Notes: generated by a model not told the origin, from the sequence alone. Positions 54,336 through 64,000 are shown, counted from the first letter of the stretch. The stretch: DNA of 64,000 bases from Peribacillus psychrosaccharolyticus ATCC 23296 (GCF_000305495.1 NZ_AJTN02000205.1:1-64000), one strand, 5' to 3'. Program-made: numbers and translations.

Positions 54336-55817
54336 ATGGGAAAAGCAACAGGATTTATCGAATATGCACGGGAAAAGACGATTGATCGAAATCCTCGTAC
54401 TCGGTTGAATGACTGGAATGAATACTCGGCTCCTTTTAGTGATGAAACGTTAAAAAAACAGGGTGCACGATGCATGGATTGTGCAACTCCATTCTGCCAC
54501 ATTGGAATGGAAATCCAAGGTGTAACAACCGGGTGTCCCATTCATAATTTAATACCTGAATGGAACGACCTTGCCTATCGCGGCAGATGGAGAGAGGCAC
54601 TGGACAGACTGCTTAAAACCAATAATTTCCCTGAATTTACAGGCCGTGTGTGCCCTGCGCCTTGTGAGGGCTCATGTACGTTGGCCATCACTGATCCAGC
54701 TGTTGCCATTAAAAGCATTGAGCGGACAATCATAGATAAAGGCTTTGAAAACGGCTGGATTACACCACGAATTCCAAAATGGAGAACGGGTAAGAAAATT
54801 GCCATTATCGGTTCTGGTCCTACGGGACTCGCAAGTGCTGACCAGTTAAACCAAGCTGGACACTCCGTTACGGTATATGAACGTGCGGACCGAGCGGGGG
54901 GACTGCTTATGTACGGAATTCCTAATATGAAGTTGGAAAAAGAAGTCGTTGAACGGCGGATTCGCCTGCTTACACAAGAAGGAATAGATTTTGTGTTGAA
55001 TACCGAAATAGGGAAAGACATTACCCATGCGGAATTAAAAGCACAATTTGATGCGGTGATTCTCTGTACAGGTGCACAGAAGCAGCGTGAGCTCGATATT
55101 GAAGGCAGTGATTCTAAAGGAATACATCTAGCCATGAATTATCTCTCAGCAACAACAAAAAGTTTGTTGGACAGTCAGTTTGAGGATAACCAGTTTATCA
55201 ATACAGAAGGGAAAGACGTCATCGTCATTGGCGGTGGAGATACAGGGGCAGATTGTGTAGCAACAGCTATGCGTCAAAAATGCCGGAGTGTCGTACAATT
55301 CGGAAAGCACCCACAGCTTCCACAAGCTCGTACAGATGATAATATGTGGCCGGCCTACCCAAATGTTTTTTCACTAGACTATGCCTATGAAGAAGCAGAC
55401 GCAAAATTTGGCGAAGATCCTCGTAAATATTCGGTACAGACAAAGAAAATTGTGGCTGATGAACAAGGTCATGTAAAAGAATTGCATACGATTCAAATGG
55501 AGAAATTAAAGAATGAAAACGGCCGGTTTTATTTTAAAGAAATCCCAGGTACCGAAAAAATCTGGCCGGCACAGCATGTGTTTATTGCCATTGGTTTTGA
55601 GGGAACAGAAGAACCTCTGTTAAACCATTTCGGCGTTGAGGCAGTTAATAAAAAAATTGTTGCTGCTAAAGGAGATTATCGTACCAATATCGACGGTGTT
55701 TTTGCCGCTGGCGATGCTAGACGAGGGCAAAGCTTAATCGTCTGGGCGATTAACGAAGGCCGAGAAGTTGCACGATCTGTGGATCATTATTTAATGGGCA
55801 GTACCGTTCTTCCATAA
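54336..55817 (+). CDS. gltB: Glutamate synthase, small subunit
   Basis: A 493-residue FAD/NADPH-binding subunit that feeds electrons to the large subunit. The N-terminal Fe-S cluster cysteines lie in [24 protein letters not shown] and [14 protein letters not shown] binding is at [23 protein letters not shown] binding at [19 protein letters not shown], and the conserved end [20 protein letters not shown] is present. It lies 16 bases after gltA and is co-transcribed. Confidence 0.97.
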   Translation: MGKATGFIEYAREKTIDRNPRTRLNDWNEYSAPFSDETLKKQGARCMDCATPFCHIGMEIQGVTTGCPIHNLIPEWNDLAYRGRWREALDRLLKTNNFPEFTGRVCPAPCEGSCTLAITDPAVAIKSIERTIIDKGFENGWITPRIPKWRTGKKIAIIGSGPTGLASADQLNQAGHSVTVYERADRAGGLLMYGIPNMKLEKEVVERRIRLLTQEGIDFVLNTEIGKDITHAELKAQFDAVILCTGAQKQRELDIEGSDSKGIHLAMNYLSATTKSLLDSQFEDNQFINTEGKDVIVIGGGDTGADCVATAMRQKCRSVVQFGKHPQLPQARTDDNMWPAYPNVFSLDYAYEEADAKFGEDPRKYSVQTKKIVADEQGHVKELHTIQMEKLKNENGRFYFKEIPGTEKIWPAQHVFIAIGFEGTEEPLLNHFGVEAVNKKIVAAKGDYRTNIDGVFAAGDARRGQSLIVWAINEGREVARSVDHYLMGSTVLP

Positions 55818-55821
55818 TACA

Positions 55822-55850
55822 AAAAAAGCGCCTGCTGGTGCTTTTTTTGT
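55822..55850 (+). terminator. Terminator of gltAB
   Basis: AAAAAAAGCGCC pairs with GGTGCTTTTTTT around CTGCT, ending in a run of T. Confidence 0.85.
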
Positions 55851-55889
55851 TGGATTTGATAAGAAAAAACGCCAGAAAAATGCATATAA

Positions 55890-55901
55890 CTTGTATACAA
55901 G
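55890..55901. promoter_or_regulatory. CTTGTATACAAG palindrome before pbpA
   Basis: A perfect 12-bp palindrome, identical to the core of the gluconate GntR operator described for B. subtilis. It lies about 140 bases before pbpA, and TACAAT at 55925-55930 may be a -10. No gluconate gene is nearby. Confidence 0.45.
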
Positions 55902-56037
55902 CACCTAATCCTGCCTTAATATGGTACAATTTAAAAATAGAGTAAATTCCATAATAAAACAGGCTGCAGACATGGTTTTATTGAATACTAGTTAACTAGA
56001 ATAAGAGACTTTGCAGCAATACAGGAGTGTGTAAAGA

Positions 56038-58128
56038 TTGAAGAAAGATAAAAAGCAAAAAGCTAAAATGCCATTTCGATTGAATCTCCTTTTTCTAGCG
56101 GTGTTTTTGTTATTTTCACTTTTGGTTGTTAGGCTCGGTGTCATTCAAATTGTTTATGGTGATGATTATGTTAGTGAATTAGAGCGTACAGAGAATGTAA
56201 CCGTCAATACATCGGTTCCAAGAGGGAAAATGTATGACCGATATGGAAATGTAATTGTCGATAATGTACCGCTGAATGCGATTACCTATACGAGATACAG
56301 TGGAACGACAGCCAAAGAAATGCTTGATACGGCTGAAGAACTCAATAAATTAATTAAAATAGATACAAAACGAGTAACAGATCAAGATAAAAAGGATTTT
56401 TGGCTGTTAAACCATCCTGAAGAAGCATTAGAGATGTTGTCAGATAAAGAGAAGGAATTAAAGCCAAAAGAGCAATATAAATTACAAATCAGCAGAGTGA
56501 AGCAAGAAGATATTGAGAAAATAATAGGTGAAGATCTAAAGATTCTTGCGATTTTCAGAGAATTTAACAGCGGGATGTCCTTGACGCCGCAAATTGTAAA
56601 GAATAAAGGGGTTACCAAAGAAGAATATGCAAGAGTCAGTGAGCATCTAGATACACTTCCGGGCGTAGAAATTACAACGGACTGGAATCGAACATATGCC
56701 TATGATGAAACGCTGCAAACGGTCCTCGGTAAAGTATCATCTTCAGATGAAGGCTTGCCTGCTGACCAAATAGATTACTATCTTGCAAGAGACTATAAAC
56801 GGAATGACCGGGTTGGAAAAAGCTATCTAGAAAAACAGTATGAAGATGTGCTGCAAGGTCAGAAAGCGAAAGTGAAAAATATCACCCATAAAGGGAAGGT
56901 TGTTGAAACCGAAGTCATCTCAGAAGGTGAAAGAGGGAAAGACCTAATTCTTACGATAGACATGGAGCTTCAGCTTGCTGCTGAAGAAATACTTGAAAAA
57001 GAATTATTGTCGAAAAAACGCGGAGGCGCGAACCGTTACCTGGATCGAGCCTTTGTCGTCCTAATGGACCCGAATACCGGAGAAGTTTTGACAATGGCCG
57101 GTAAACAATATGTGGTAGATAAAAAGACTGGTAAATCTTCCGTCAAAGATTTTGCTCTTGGCAATATCAGTACTTCATATACAGTGGGCTCTTCAGTAAA
57201 AGGAGCAACTATTTTAACAGGTTATCAGGCAGGAGCCATTTATCCTGGGTCCTATTTAAATGATCAAAGAATGAAAATTAAAGGTACACCGGACAAAGGA
57301 TCTTATTCAAGTTTTGGTTCTATTAATGATCTAACCGCCCTTCAAAAGTCGTCAAACGTCTATATGTTTAAAACTGCGATTGGTATTGGCGGCGGTCATT
57401 ATGTATACAACCAAAAGACAGGGATGGATTCTGAAAAAGCCTTTTCAATTATGCGTAATTCCTTTGCTTCCTTTGGTTTAGGAGTTCGTACAGGTATTGA
57501 TCTTCCAAACGAAACAGCAGGAATTAAAGGCTCGGAAATTACCTTGCCCGGTAAAGCAATGGATTTTGCCATTGGTCAATATGACACATTTACACCAATG
57601 CAATTAGCACAATACGTATCTACGATTGCCAACGGCGGCAACCGCATGAAACCGCATCTTGTTAAAGAAATCCACAATCCGATAAATGATAGTAAAAGTC
57701 TGGGTCCCGTTTATCAGCAAATTCAACCTACTGTATTAAATCGTCTAGATATGAAGGATGAGTGGATCAAACGTGTGCAAACAGGCTTTAGAATGGTCAT
57801 GCAGCCAGGGGGAACTGGGTATGCGAACTTTAGTAAAGCAGACTTCCAGCCAGCGGGTAAAACAGGGACGGCTCAGGCATTCTATGATGGACCTAATCGA
57901 GTAAAGGGAACACCTCCTGAGGATACGATGAATTTATCACTGGTGGGTTATGCGCCCTATAATAACCCGGAAGTTGCTTTCGCGGTGGTTGTTCCGTGGG
58001 CTTACCAGCGACATCAAGATCACAGTATGAATAAAGAGATAGGCTATCAAGTGATGGACAAATATTTCGAATTAAAAAAAGAGCGGCAAAAAGCCGACGC
58101 TAAGGCTAGTGACAAAGATAAGAAATAA
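56038..58128 (+). CDS. pbpA: Class B penicillin-binding protein, PbpA type
   Basis: A 696-residue transpeptidase anchored by one membrane segment (residues about 14-36). The pedestal domain starts VPRGKMYDRYGNVI, with KVSSSDEGLP and DRVGKSYLEKQYEDVLQGQ, near-identical in order to B. subtilis PbpA/PbpH. The catalytic triad motifs are SSVK (about residue 384), SSN (QKSSNVYM) and KTG (AGKTGTAQAF). PbpA enzymes cross-link side-wall peptidoglycan during elongation and spore outgrowth. The start is TTG 56038 behind AGGAGTG. The signal peptidase gene follows after 12 bases. Confidence 0.93.
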   Translation: MKKDKKQKAKMPFRLNLLFLAVFLLFSLLVVRLGVIQIVYGDDYVSELERTENVTVNTSVPRGKMYDRYGNVIVDNVPLNAITYTRYSGTTAKEMLDTAEELNKLIKIDTKRVTDQDKKDFWLLNHPEEALEMLSDKEKELKPKEQYKLQISRVKQEDIEKIIGEDLKILAIFREFNSGMSLTPQIVKNKGVTKEEYARVSEHLDTLPGVEITTDWNRTYAYDETLQTVLGKVSSSDEGLPADQIDYYLARDYKRNDRVGKSYLEKQYEDVLQGQKAKVKNITHKGKVVETEVISEGERGKDLILTIDMELQLAAEEILEKELLSKKRGGANRYLDRAFVVLMDPNTGEVLTMAGKQYVVDKKTGKSSVKDFALGNISTSYTVGSSVKGATILTGYQAGAIYPGSYLNDQRMKIKGTPDKGSYSSFGSINDLTALQKSSNVYMFKTAIGIGGGHYVYNQKTGMDSEKAFSIMRNSFASFGLGVRTGIDLPNETAGIKGSEITLPGKAMDFAIGQYDTFTPMQLAQYVSTIANGGNRMKPHLVKEIHNPINDSKSLGPVYQQIQPTVLNRLDMKDEWIKRVQTGFRMVMQPGGTGYANFSKADFQPAGKTGTAQAFYDGPNRVKGTPPEDTMNLSLVGYAPYNNPEVAFAVVVPWAYQRHQDHSMNKEIGYQVMDKYFELKKERQKADAKASDKDKK

Positions 58129-58140
58129 GGGGGATCTTGG

Positions 58141-58677
58141 GTGGTAAAAGAAATCTATACATGGGCTAAAGCGATTGTGTTCGCCTTAATTATTACGTTT
58201 ATCTGCCGTGAGTTCATTTTTTCGCCGGTGATGGTGCAAGGAGAGTCAATGCAGCCAACCTTCGAAGATAATGACAAAATCATTGTCGCAAAAAATAGTA
58301 AGATTGAGCGCTTTGATATGATTGTGTTCCATGCAAAAAATCGAAATGAAAATCATATCAAACGAGTGATTGGTCTTCCTGGTGATATAGTGGAAATGAA
58401 AGATGACAGATTGTTTATTAATGGAAAAGAATACAAAGAAAACTACCTGAAAAGCAATAAAGAAAGCATCCCTGTGAGGGAACACTTAACTGAAGATTTT
58501 AGCTTACAGAACTGGGCTGATAATGCAAAGGTTCCTGCAGATTCTTTGTTCGTATTAGGAGATAATCGCAGAAGAAGTTCAGATGGAAGAGAATATGGGT
58601 TTATCAAAAAGGATTCAGTCATTGGAGAAGTAAAAATTCGTATTTATCCTTTGAAGGAAATAGGTATCCCAAAATAA
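58141..58677 (+). CDS. sipS: Type I signal peptidase
   Basis: A 178-residue signal peptidase I of the Gram-positive Sip type with one N-terminal membrane segment (residues about 8-27). The serine nucleophile S36 is in VQGESMQPT, the general base K74 in HIKRVIGLPGD, and Box E is VLGDNRRRSSDGREYGFI. It removes signal peptides from secreted proteins on the outer membrane face. Several paralogues are usual, so the exact letter (S, T, U, V) is not certain. The start is GTG 58141 behind AAGGGGGAT. Confidence 0.9.
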   Translation: MVKEIYTWAKAIVFALIITFICREFIFSPVMVQGESMQPTFEDNDKIIVAKNSKIERFDMIVFHAKNRNENHIKRVIGLPGDIVEMKDDRLFINGKEYKENYLKSNKESIPVREHLTEDFSLQNWADNAKVPADSLFVLGDNRRRSSDGREYGFIKKDSVIGEVKIRIYPLKEIGIPK

Positions 58678-58680
58678 ACA

Positions 58681-58716
58681 AAAATGCGTCCTTTTTAACG
58701 AAAGGGCGCATTTTTA
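58681..58716. terminator. Bidirectional terminator
   Basis: AAAATGCGTCCTTT (58681-58694) pairs with AAAGGGCGCATTTT (58701-58714) with one G-T pair, between the convergent sip and acetyltransferase genes. Confidence 0.85.
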
Positions 58717-58726
58717 ACGATCAAAG

Positions 58727-59212
58727 TTACAACGTTAAAACCATTCTGATTGTTTTCAGGTTATGCCCTTCAAACGGATCATCAAATTCAGCAACCTGTT
58801 TAAATCCTTTTGCTACGTAGAAGGTCTTTCCAATTAAATTATCTTTTTCGACATTTATATAAATGTCTTGAATTCCTTCTATTGTTGAAATCCCTTTCTG
58901 CAATAATGCCGAGCCAACTCCAGCTCCTTGATAGTCTGGATCTAAATAGATGGACCCAAGTTCAATCTCACCGTCTTCTTTTAAAGGAGAAAAATTAGCA
59001 AAGCCAATTACTTGTTCATCCGATTCTGCAACGAATAAATAGGAATTCGCTAGTCTTCTTTCCATACTTTCATCCGAATAAGCAGATTGCAAAAAGCTAT
59101 CTTGTATAGCAAGAGGAATAATATTTTCATATGTAGAATACCAACTTTTTCTTGCCACTTTCTGAACTTGCTGTATATCTTCCTTTAACATATGTCTAAT
59201 CATATACTCCAT
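58727..59212 (-). CDS. GNAT family N-acetyltransferase
   Basis: A 161-residue acetyltransferase. The strand VIGFANFSPLKEDGEIELGSIYL is followed by the acetyl-CoA loop QGAGVGSALLQKG, and the late helix and strand FYVAKGFKQVAEF complete the fold. GAGGTG six bases before ATG 59212 decides the start; an in-frame codon at 59266 lacks a site. Substrate unknown. Confidence 0.87.
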   Translation of the reverse strand: MEYMIRHMLKEDIQQVQKVARKSWYSTYENIIPLAIQDSFLQSAYSDESMERRLANSYLFVAESDEQVIGFANFSPLKEDGEIELGSIYLDPDYQGAGVGSALLQKGISTIEGIQDIYINVEKDNLIGKTFYVAKGFKQVAEFDDPFEGHNLKTIRMVLTL

Positions 59213-59365
59213 TGACCGCACCTCATTTATTAGAATATTACACCAATTGGTAATAGTATATACCAACCTTCCTAATATCGACAGGAATTCATCAAGATAA
59301 GACAGGTATTTTTGAGTTTGGATAGTTTCTGAAAGATAGCTTAAGGTTAACTTTTATCAGCCGGG

Positions 59366-59395
59366 TTACATGTAATCATCGTTACATAAATGTAA
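59366..59395. promoter_or_regulatory. Twin TTACAT palindromes before the sensor kinase
   Basis: TTACATGTAA (59366-59375) and TTACATAAATGTAA (59382-59395) are adjacent palindromes sharing TTACAT/ATGTAA arms, 70-100 bases before the kinase start. They may be binding sites for a dimeric regulator. Confidence 0.45.
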
Positions 59396-59464
59396 TAAAG
59401 GATTTTGTCCAAATGTATCGAAAATGTTAGTAATTAACTATGGTTTTTTGAGGAAGGATTACCC

Positions 59465-60520
59465 ATGAATACAGTGACCAATGTAGTAAATTATCGCGAT
59501 TTGCTTCCACGGAAAAATGGCTTTGTTTTTAAGGTAGTTAAAAAAGAAGATACCTTTATTCATACGTTTATTGAAGGGGAGTTTCTTCAAAAACTTGGAT
59601 TTAGTCCTGATGATATAATTGGGAAAGAACTAAAAGAGTTTTTATCTGAGGAAGTTGCAGCTCAGAAATTAGTGATATATGAAAAAGTCTGGGGAGGAGC
59701 ACATGGTAGTTATGATGGTAGTTATGAAGGAAAGTTAAATGGTCATTATTATCTTACATCGTTGAGTCCTAAATTTGCTGGAAAAGAAGTCATTGAAATT
59801 ACTGGAACTGCTATTGACGTAACAGAAAAGAGAAAGAAAGAAATAAACGGACAAATTCTTGAAAAACTTTCGCTGGTCGGGCAATTGGCAGCGGGTGTAG
59901 CTCATGAAATTCGAAATCCTTTAACGTCTATTATTGGTTTCACCCAAATGCTGCAAGAAAGTATCGAAAATGAAGACAAAGAAAGATACTTAGGGATTAT
60001 TGTTTCTGAGCTAGAAAGAATTAATTTAATTGTAGATGATTTCATGTTCCTGGCGAAGCCAAAAGAATACATCGAAATTACAGAAAATTGTATGAATGAG
60101 CTGGTTCATTCTGTTATTCACAGTATGAAACAAGAATTAGAACAAAAAAATATTACGATTCATTCAACTCTTACTTCGCAAATAACAGCAATGTGTGATG
60201 CACAGCAAATTAAGCAAGTGCTTTTACATCTTATTCAAAATGCGATTGAATCAAGCGAGAAAGATAAAACAATTTATATCACACTCAAAAAAACTCATGA
60301 AAACCAACTTTTATTAACCATCATTGACAAAGGCTGCGGGTTAACAGAAGAAAGACAAGACCGATTGTTTGAGCCGTATTATTCAACGAAAGAAAAAGGA
60401 ACAGGACTTGGATTAATGCTGACAAAGCAAATTATTGAAAATCATAATGGAAAAATCATATTAAACAGTACAGCGGGTAAAGGAACAACTGTAGAAGTAT
60501 ATTTGCCGCTGTCTGTATAA
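59465..60520 (+). CDS. PAS-domain sensor histidine kinase, sporulation-kinase type
   Basis: A 351-residue cytoplasmic kinase without membrane segments. One PAS domain (residues about 15-120: FIHTFIEGEFLQKLGFSPDD, then EITGTAIDVTEKRKKE) precedes the HisKA domain with His147 (GVAHEIRNPLTSIIGFTQM) and the ATPase domain (HLIQNAIESSEK, IIDKGCGLTEERQDRLFEPYYSTK, GTGLGLMLTKQIIENH). This layout and H-box are those of Kin-type kinases feeding the Spo0 phosphorelay; no response regulator gene is adjacent, as expected for orphan kinases. Confidence 0.87.
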   Translation: MNTVTNVVNYRDLLPRKNGFVFKVVKKEDTFIHTFIEGEFLQKLGFSPDDIIGKELKEFLSEEVAAQKLVIYEKVWGGAHGSYDGSYEGKLNGHYYLTSLSPKFAGKEVIEITGTAIDVTEKRKKEINGQILEKLSLVGQLAAGVAHEIRNPLTSIIGFTQMLQESIENEDKERYLGIIVSELERINLIVDDFMFLAKPKEYIEITENCMNELVHSVIHSMKQELEQKNITIHSTLTSQITAMCDAQQIKQVLLHLIQNAIESSEKDKTIYITLKKTHENQLLLTIIDKGCGLTEERQDRLFEPYYSTKEKGTGLGLMLTKQIIENHNGKIILNSTAGKGTTVEVYLPLSV

Positions 60521-60527
60521 CCTAATC

Positions 60528-60534
60528 TGTCGAA
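60528..60534 (+). promoter_or_regulatory. Possible Spo0A box
   Basis: TGTCGAA matches the core of the Spo0A box. It lies between the kinase stop and the DoxX gene. A seven-base match alone is weak. Confidence 0.25.
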
Positions 60535-60598
60535 GAATTGACAAAGAATAGCCATCGCGGTGATCTTCATATTACTACTAAGAAAGGCTGTGCTGAAA

Positions 60599-61048
60599 AT
60601 GTCTAATTCATCTGCTTCACTACCAAGGAAATTCGGATTGATTGTATTTTCTTTTGTATTTATCGCTGCGGGCATTTACCACTTTACCGAGGCAGAGGGT
60701 TTTACTGCCATGCTTCCGGATTTTATTCCGTGGAGAGCAGCGATTATTTATCTCACTGGTGTGCTTGAATGGATCTTAGCTATTTTTCTTTTCATACCTA
60801 GCATTCGTCATAAAACAGGAGTGGTCATCGCATGGTATTTAGTGCTGATTTTTCCTGCTAATATTTATGCTGCATTTGCCAGCATTCCTGCACCTGGCTT
60901 TGAATCTAGCCCTCCATGGGCTTTATGGGTAAGACTAATCTTTCAGCCATTGCTGATTTGTTGGATTCTTTGGGCTACAAAACTACCTTACCGAGCAAAC
61001 AATGGGTATGTTTTATCCAATGACCTTCAAAACAAATTGAAACATTAA
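60599..61048 (+). CDS. DoxX-family membrane protein
   Basis: A 149-residue integral membrane protein with four hydrophobic segments. FIAAGIYHFTEAEGFTAMLPDF is the DoxX/DoxD signature, followed by LTGVLEWILAIFLFIP. Relatives are proposed to act in membrane redox or thiol metabolism; no specific role is known here. ATG 60599 lies behind AGAAAGG; the longer in-frame 60560 codon has no binding site. Confidence 0.82.
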   Translation: MSNSSASLPRKFGLIVFSFVFIAAGIYHFTEAEGFTAMLPDFIPWRAAIIYLTGVLEWILAIFLFIPSIRHKTGVVIAWYLVLIFPANIYAAFASIPAPGFESSPPWALWVRLIFQPLLICWILWATKLPYRANNGYVLSNDLQNKLKH

Positions 61049-61068
61049 AATTAAGGGAGGGAAATGAA

Positions 61069-61525
61069 ATGGAAAGTGTTGCTGATTTACAAAAGCGCTG
61101 GGAAAGACATCGGCACGTCCTTCAAGAAGTACTAAAAAAGAATCGATGACGAATATCTTCATTTTTCCCCTTGGGATGGGGGGATGCCGTTGAGTGCGTT
61201 AGTAATCCATATAACGGTGTCCTTTGATTTGTTTTTAGCAAAGGTTCAGAACAACCCTTTTACCTCTTCTGCACCCATGGATGCACATTCGATGGATGAA
61301 TTAAGAAGTTATTTCAATCAGGCAACAGAAAAAACGCTTCAGAGCTTTCAAGGTTTATCTGCAGAGAACTTGGGGATGACGATAGAGATCAATGAAATGG
61401 AAGACACAGGCGCTAATTGGCTTTCAACTGCGATTGATCATGAAATCCATCATAAAGGACAGGTTTTCACCTATGCTCGAATCGTTGGAGTCGACTCTCT
61501 GCCGTTCTTTATCACAAAACCATAA
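61069..61525 (+). pseudogene. DinB-family protein with poly-A frame break
   Basis: A DinB/YfiT-like four-helix metalloprotein of about 152 residues when repaired. The first frame gives MESVADLQKRWERHRHVLQE and stops at TGA 61147. The second frame gives IDDEYLHFSPWDGGMPLSAL and continues with LVIHITVSFDLF, DHEIHHKGQVFTYAR. Metal-ligand His residues are in LVIHI and IHHKG. The A6 run 61134-61139 is the break; five A would join the frames as LKRIDDEYLHFS. Family members transfer thiols (bacillithiol) or bind metals. GGGAGGG precedes the ATG. Probably intact in the organism. Confidence 0.8.
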
Positions 61526-61629
61526 CTTTTTTATATGGATATTTCATCTAAAATACCTGGAATTTCATTTTTATGTGTAAATGTATTATAGTTAAGTAGA
61601 ATTACTAGTTGAATATGGAGGTTTTACCA

Positions 61630-62019
61630 ATGGCAAAAACGTTTATGCAAATGGTTGGGGAAGCACGTGAAAATGTACCAGGTGTTACTTCTGCACAAGC
61701 TCGTGAAAAAATTCAAGAAAATCCGAACACATTAGTAATTGATGTACAAGATGCAAAAGATGCTGGAGCATGTGGATTAATTCCTAGCAGCTTGAATATT
61801 TCACTAGGAATGCTGGGCATTCGTGCAGATCTTGAACTGCCAGAACAAATGAGAGAAAGTGAATTAGCTGATCGTAATCGTCCTGTTTTAGTTACATGCG
61901 GTGCTGGTGGACAAGCGGCTCTAGGCGCTTACCTTCTTCATCAAATGGGATTCACAGATGTTGCGTACATTGAAGGTGGAACAACTGCATGGAAAAATGC
62001 AGGCTACGAAGTAAACTAA
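61630..62019 (+). CDS. Rhodanese-like sulfurtransferase domain protein
   Basis: A 129-residue single rhodanese domain. The substrate-binding persulfide Cys sits in LVTCGAGGQAA, and the fold begins TSAQAREKIQENPNTLVIDVQD and ends YIEGGTTAWKNAGYEV. It probably carries or transfers sulfane sulfur in the cytoplasm; the glycine-rich active loop differs from canonical CRxGxR. GGAGG lies nine bases before ATG 61630, which makes the upstream 61609 codon unlikely. Confidence 0.87.
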   Translation: MAKTFMQMVGEARENVPGVTSAQAREKIQENPNTLVIDVQDAKDAGACGLIPSSLNISLGMLGIRADLELPEQMRESELADRNRPVLVTCGAGGQAALGAYLLHQMGFTDVAYIEGGTTAWKNAGYEVN

Positions 62020-62029
62020 TAGGTTAATC

Positions 62030-62063
62030 AAAAGAGCTGTCCAATATGTGATGGCTCTTTTTG
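62030..62063 (+). terminator. Terminator after rhodanese gene
   Basis: AAAGAGC (62031-62037) pairs with GCTCTTT (62054-62060), followed by TTG/T-rich sequence. Confidence 0.65.
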
Positions 62064-62090
62064 TTACTGGATGCGTATTTTTATTTATGA

Positions 62091-62855
<765 letters not shown>

Positions 62856-62905
62856 GTCAGGAAGATTTAGAGAAAATGACATTTAATTTAGAAATAGTTG
62901 CCTTC

Positions 62906-62936
62906 AAAGAGCTGCCAATGGCCGCTCTTTTTTATT
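62906..62936 (+). terminator. Terminator after aldo/keto reductase
   Basis: AAAGAGC..GCC pairs with GGC..GCTCTTT (62906-62930), followed by TTTTAT. Confidence 0.85.
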
Positions 62937-62960
62937 GGGGCAAACCTCACATTCATCACT

Positions 62961-63254
62961 TTACCAATAATAGAAAATGAAAGAGGGGACACACACAAGA
63001 AAGCTTGGGAGGGCAATCGCTAAAATCCGGGTAGCTAACCTTATTTTTTTATTACGTGAACTGCTTGATTCCTGTATATCCAGATGGTAATGATCTGGAT
63101 CCTTATATGCCCCTGTAATAAATCCCGCTAGAAAAATAAATGGAAAAGCAGTTATAGCCGTAATGGCTGGCAGCATTCGCCACTCCCAGAAAAACAGTAG
63201 AATTGCTAAATCGATTGCAAGTAATACCACTCCAGTGATCAGATACTTCTTCAT
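62961..63254 (-). CDS. DUF5316-type membrane protein
   Basis: A 97-residue protein with three hydrophobic segments (about residues 5-23, 28-48 and 75-95). The conserved FITGAYKDPDHYH loop fits the Bacillus family DUF5316 of unknown function. GGAGGG before ATG 63254 decides the start; the longer upstream frame has none. It is divergent from the permease gene at the window end. Confidence 0.75.
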   Translation of the reverse strand: MKKYLITGVVLLAIDLAILLFFWEWRMLPAITAITAFPFIFLAGFITGAYKDPDHYHLDIQESSSSRNKKIRLATRILAIALPSFLVCVPSFIFYYW

Positions 63255-63489
63255 CGTATTCCCTCCAAAAAACCTTTTCTTTATTATACCAATTATTGGA
63301 ATAATCGTGGGGTTGATTTGTTTTATGGACATTCCTCTTTAAGGGACAAATACACTGCGTTAACAAACGTACATTTAAACGAGCTTGGACATATAACCTT
63401 CCCCTTTTCTATAGCGGTGAATATCTTAGTAGGGTAATGGACATGCCGTGTTAAATGGCAGGGATCTATTAAGAGAAAGGAGTACAATC

Positions 63490-64000
63490 ATGAACTTCAT
63501 AATGGCTATGAGTATAGGGGTGTTCATTCTAACCATGATTGTGATCTTATGGAGACCTCAAGGATTAAATGAAGCTTGGCCAGCTTCGATTGGTGCAGCC
63601 GTTTTAATTGTGGGAGGGGTAGTAACAGGCACTGACCTAATCGATATCATGGGGAAAATCGGAGGGGCATCAGTCACGATTATCGCAACGATTGTTATGG
63701 CTGTTATTCTTGAAAGTTTCGGATTCTTTCATTGGGCAGCAACAAGGCTGGTCAATTTATCAAAGCAATCGGGTCACCGGTTATACTGGAATATACAACT
63801 GTTATGTTTTTTGATGACCCTTTTATTCAATAATGATGGGAGTATTTTAATTACGACACCGATTTTAATTCTTCTTTTAAAGAAACTCCATATAAAACCG
63901 CATCAGCAAATTCTCTATTTAATTTCGGGTGCGTTAATTGCCACCGCTTCAAGTGCACCGATTGGAGTCAGCAATATTGTTAATTTGATTGCTTTGAGAA
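63490..64000 (+). CDS. ArsB/NhaD-superfamily permease, N-terminal part
   Basis: The first 170 codons of a polytopic membrane transporter, cut by the window end. Five hydrophobic segments are visible. LLFNNDGSILITTPILILLLKK and ATASSAPIGVSNIVNLIAL match the arsenite/anion-permease (ArsB, CitMHS-related) fold, where the FxNDG segment lines the transport path. Substrate could be arsenite or an organic anion. AGAAAGGAG precedes ATG 63490. Confidence 0.8.
   Translation, partial: MNFIMAMSIGVFILTMIVILWRPQGLNEAWPASIGAAVLIVGGVVTGTDLIDIMGKIGGASVTIIATIVMAVILESFGFFHWAATRLVNLSKQSGHRLYWNIQLLCFLMTLLFNNDGSILITTPILILLLKKLHIKPHQQILYLISGALIATASSAPIGVSNIVNLIALR

Overview
The window is a chromosomal stretch of a low-GC, endospore-former-type Firmicute (Bacillaceae, Bacillus sensu lato). 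The evidence is Gram-positive ribosome binding sites with frequent TTG/GTG starts, and recognisable Bacillus genes: gltC-gltA-gltB with a GltC box, cspC, yabR, pbpA, a type I signal peptidase, an adaA/alkA/ogt repair cluster, a YtrA-type GntR/ABC cassette and several Bacillus-specific small membrane families (DUF3899, DUF5391, DUF5316, DUF6944). The genus cannot be fixed from the sequence alone. I see no rRNA, tRNA, prophage, insertion sequence or CRISPR array.

Layout. 1-5.2 kb: tail of an unidentified gene, HAD hydrolase, a small secreted protein, a neutral zinc peptidase, an ABM-domain monooxygenase, yabR, a membrane protein and an acetyltransferase. 5.4-12.5 kb: an M19 membrane dipeptidase next to a five-gene oligopeptide ABC importer (oppA-B-C-D-F order). 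12.8-21.7 kb: a GntR/FCD regulator, three glycolate-oxidase-type subunits (glcE, glcF, glcD), malate synthase G (glcB), an FAH-family enzyme and an IclR regulator, together a glycolate/glyoxylate-to-malate module. 21.7-28.3 kb: small membrane proteins, acetyltransferase, CBS-domain protein, a zinc-ribbon mini-protein, the alkylation-repair operon adaA-alkA-ogt, a VOC protein, an Ntn hydrolase and cspC. 28.5-33.5 kb: GntR/UTRA repressor divergent from chbB-chbC-chbA-GH4-chbG, a PTS route for chitobiose or cellobiose with two palindromic operators. 33.5-43.6 kb: a two-component system with an FtsX-type ABC transporter whose permease is broken, and a YtrA-type regulator with an ABC exporter and an anchored protein. 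43.6-48.6 kb: DUF6944 protein, class C beta-lactamase-family hydrolase, amidase, cupin and a membrane protein. 48.7-55.8 kb: gltC divergent from gltAB. 56-64 kb: pbpA and signal peptidase I, acetyltransferase, PAS sensor kinase, DoxX, DinB, rhodanese, aldo/keto reductase and the start of an ArsB-type permease.

Two window-wide observations matter to a reader. First, at least six genes (oppD, glcE, the FAH gene, adaA, dinB, the aldo/keto reductase) are broken by one-base length changes located in A or T runs. This pattern looks more like homopolymer sequencing error than biology, so these genes are probably intact in the organism, although the aldo/keto reductase also lacks its normal C-terminus. 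By contrast the FtsX permease at 36.9 kb has lost an internal segment that no homopolymer explains. Second, a dispersed non-coding element occurs in full at about 39.5 kb and 33.6 kb and as a remnant at 34.3 kb. It has conserved ends and a core of AGACGGGA units spaced exactly 21 nt apart (five units and two units). This element is the most unusual signal I found in the window.
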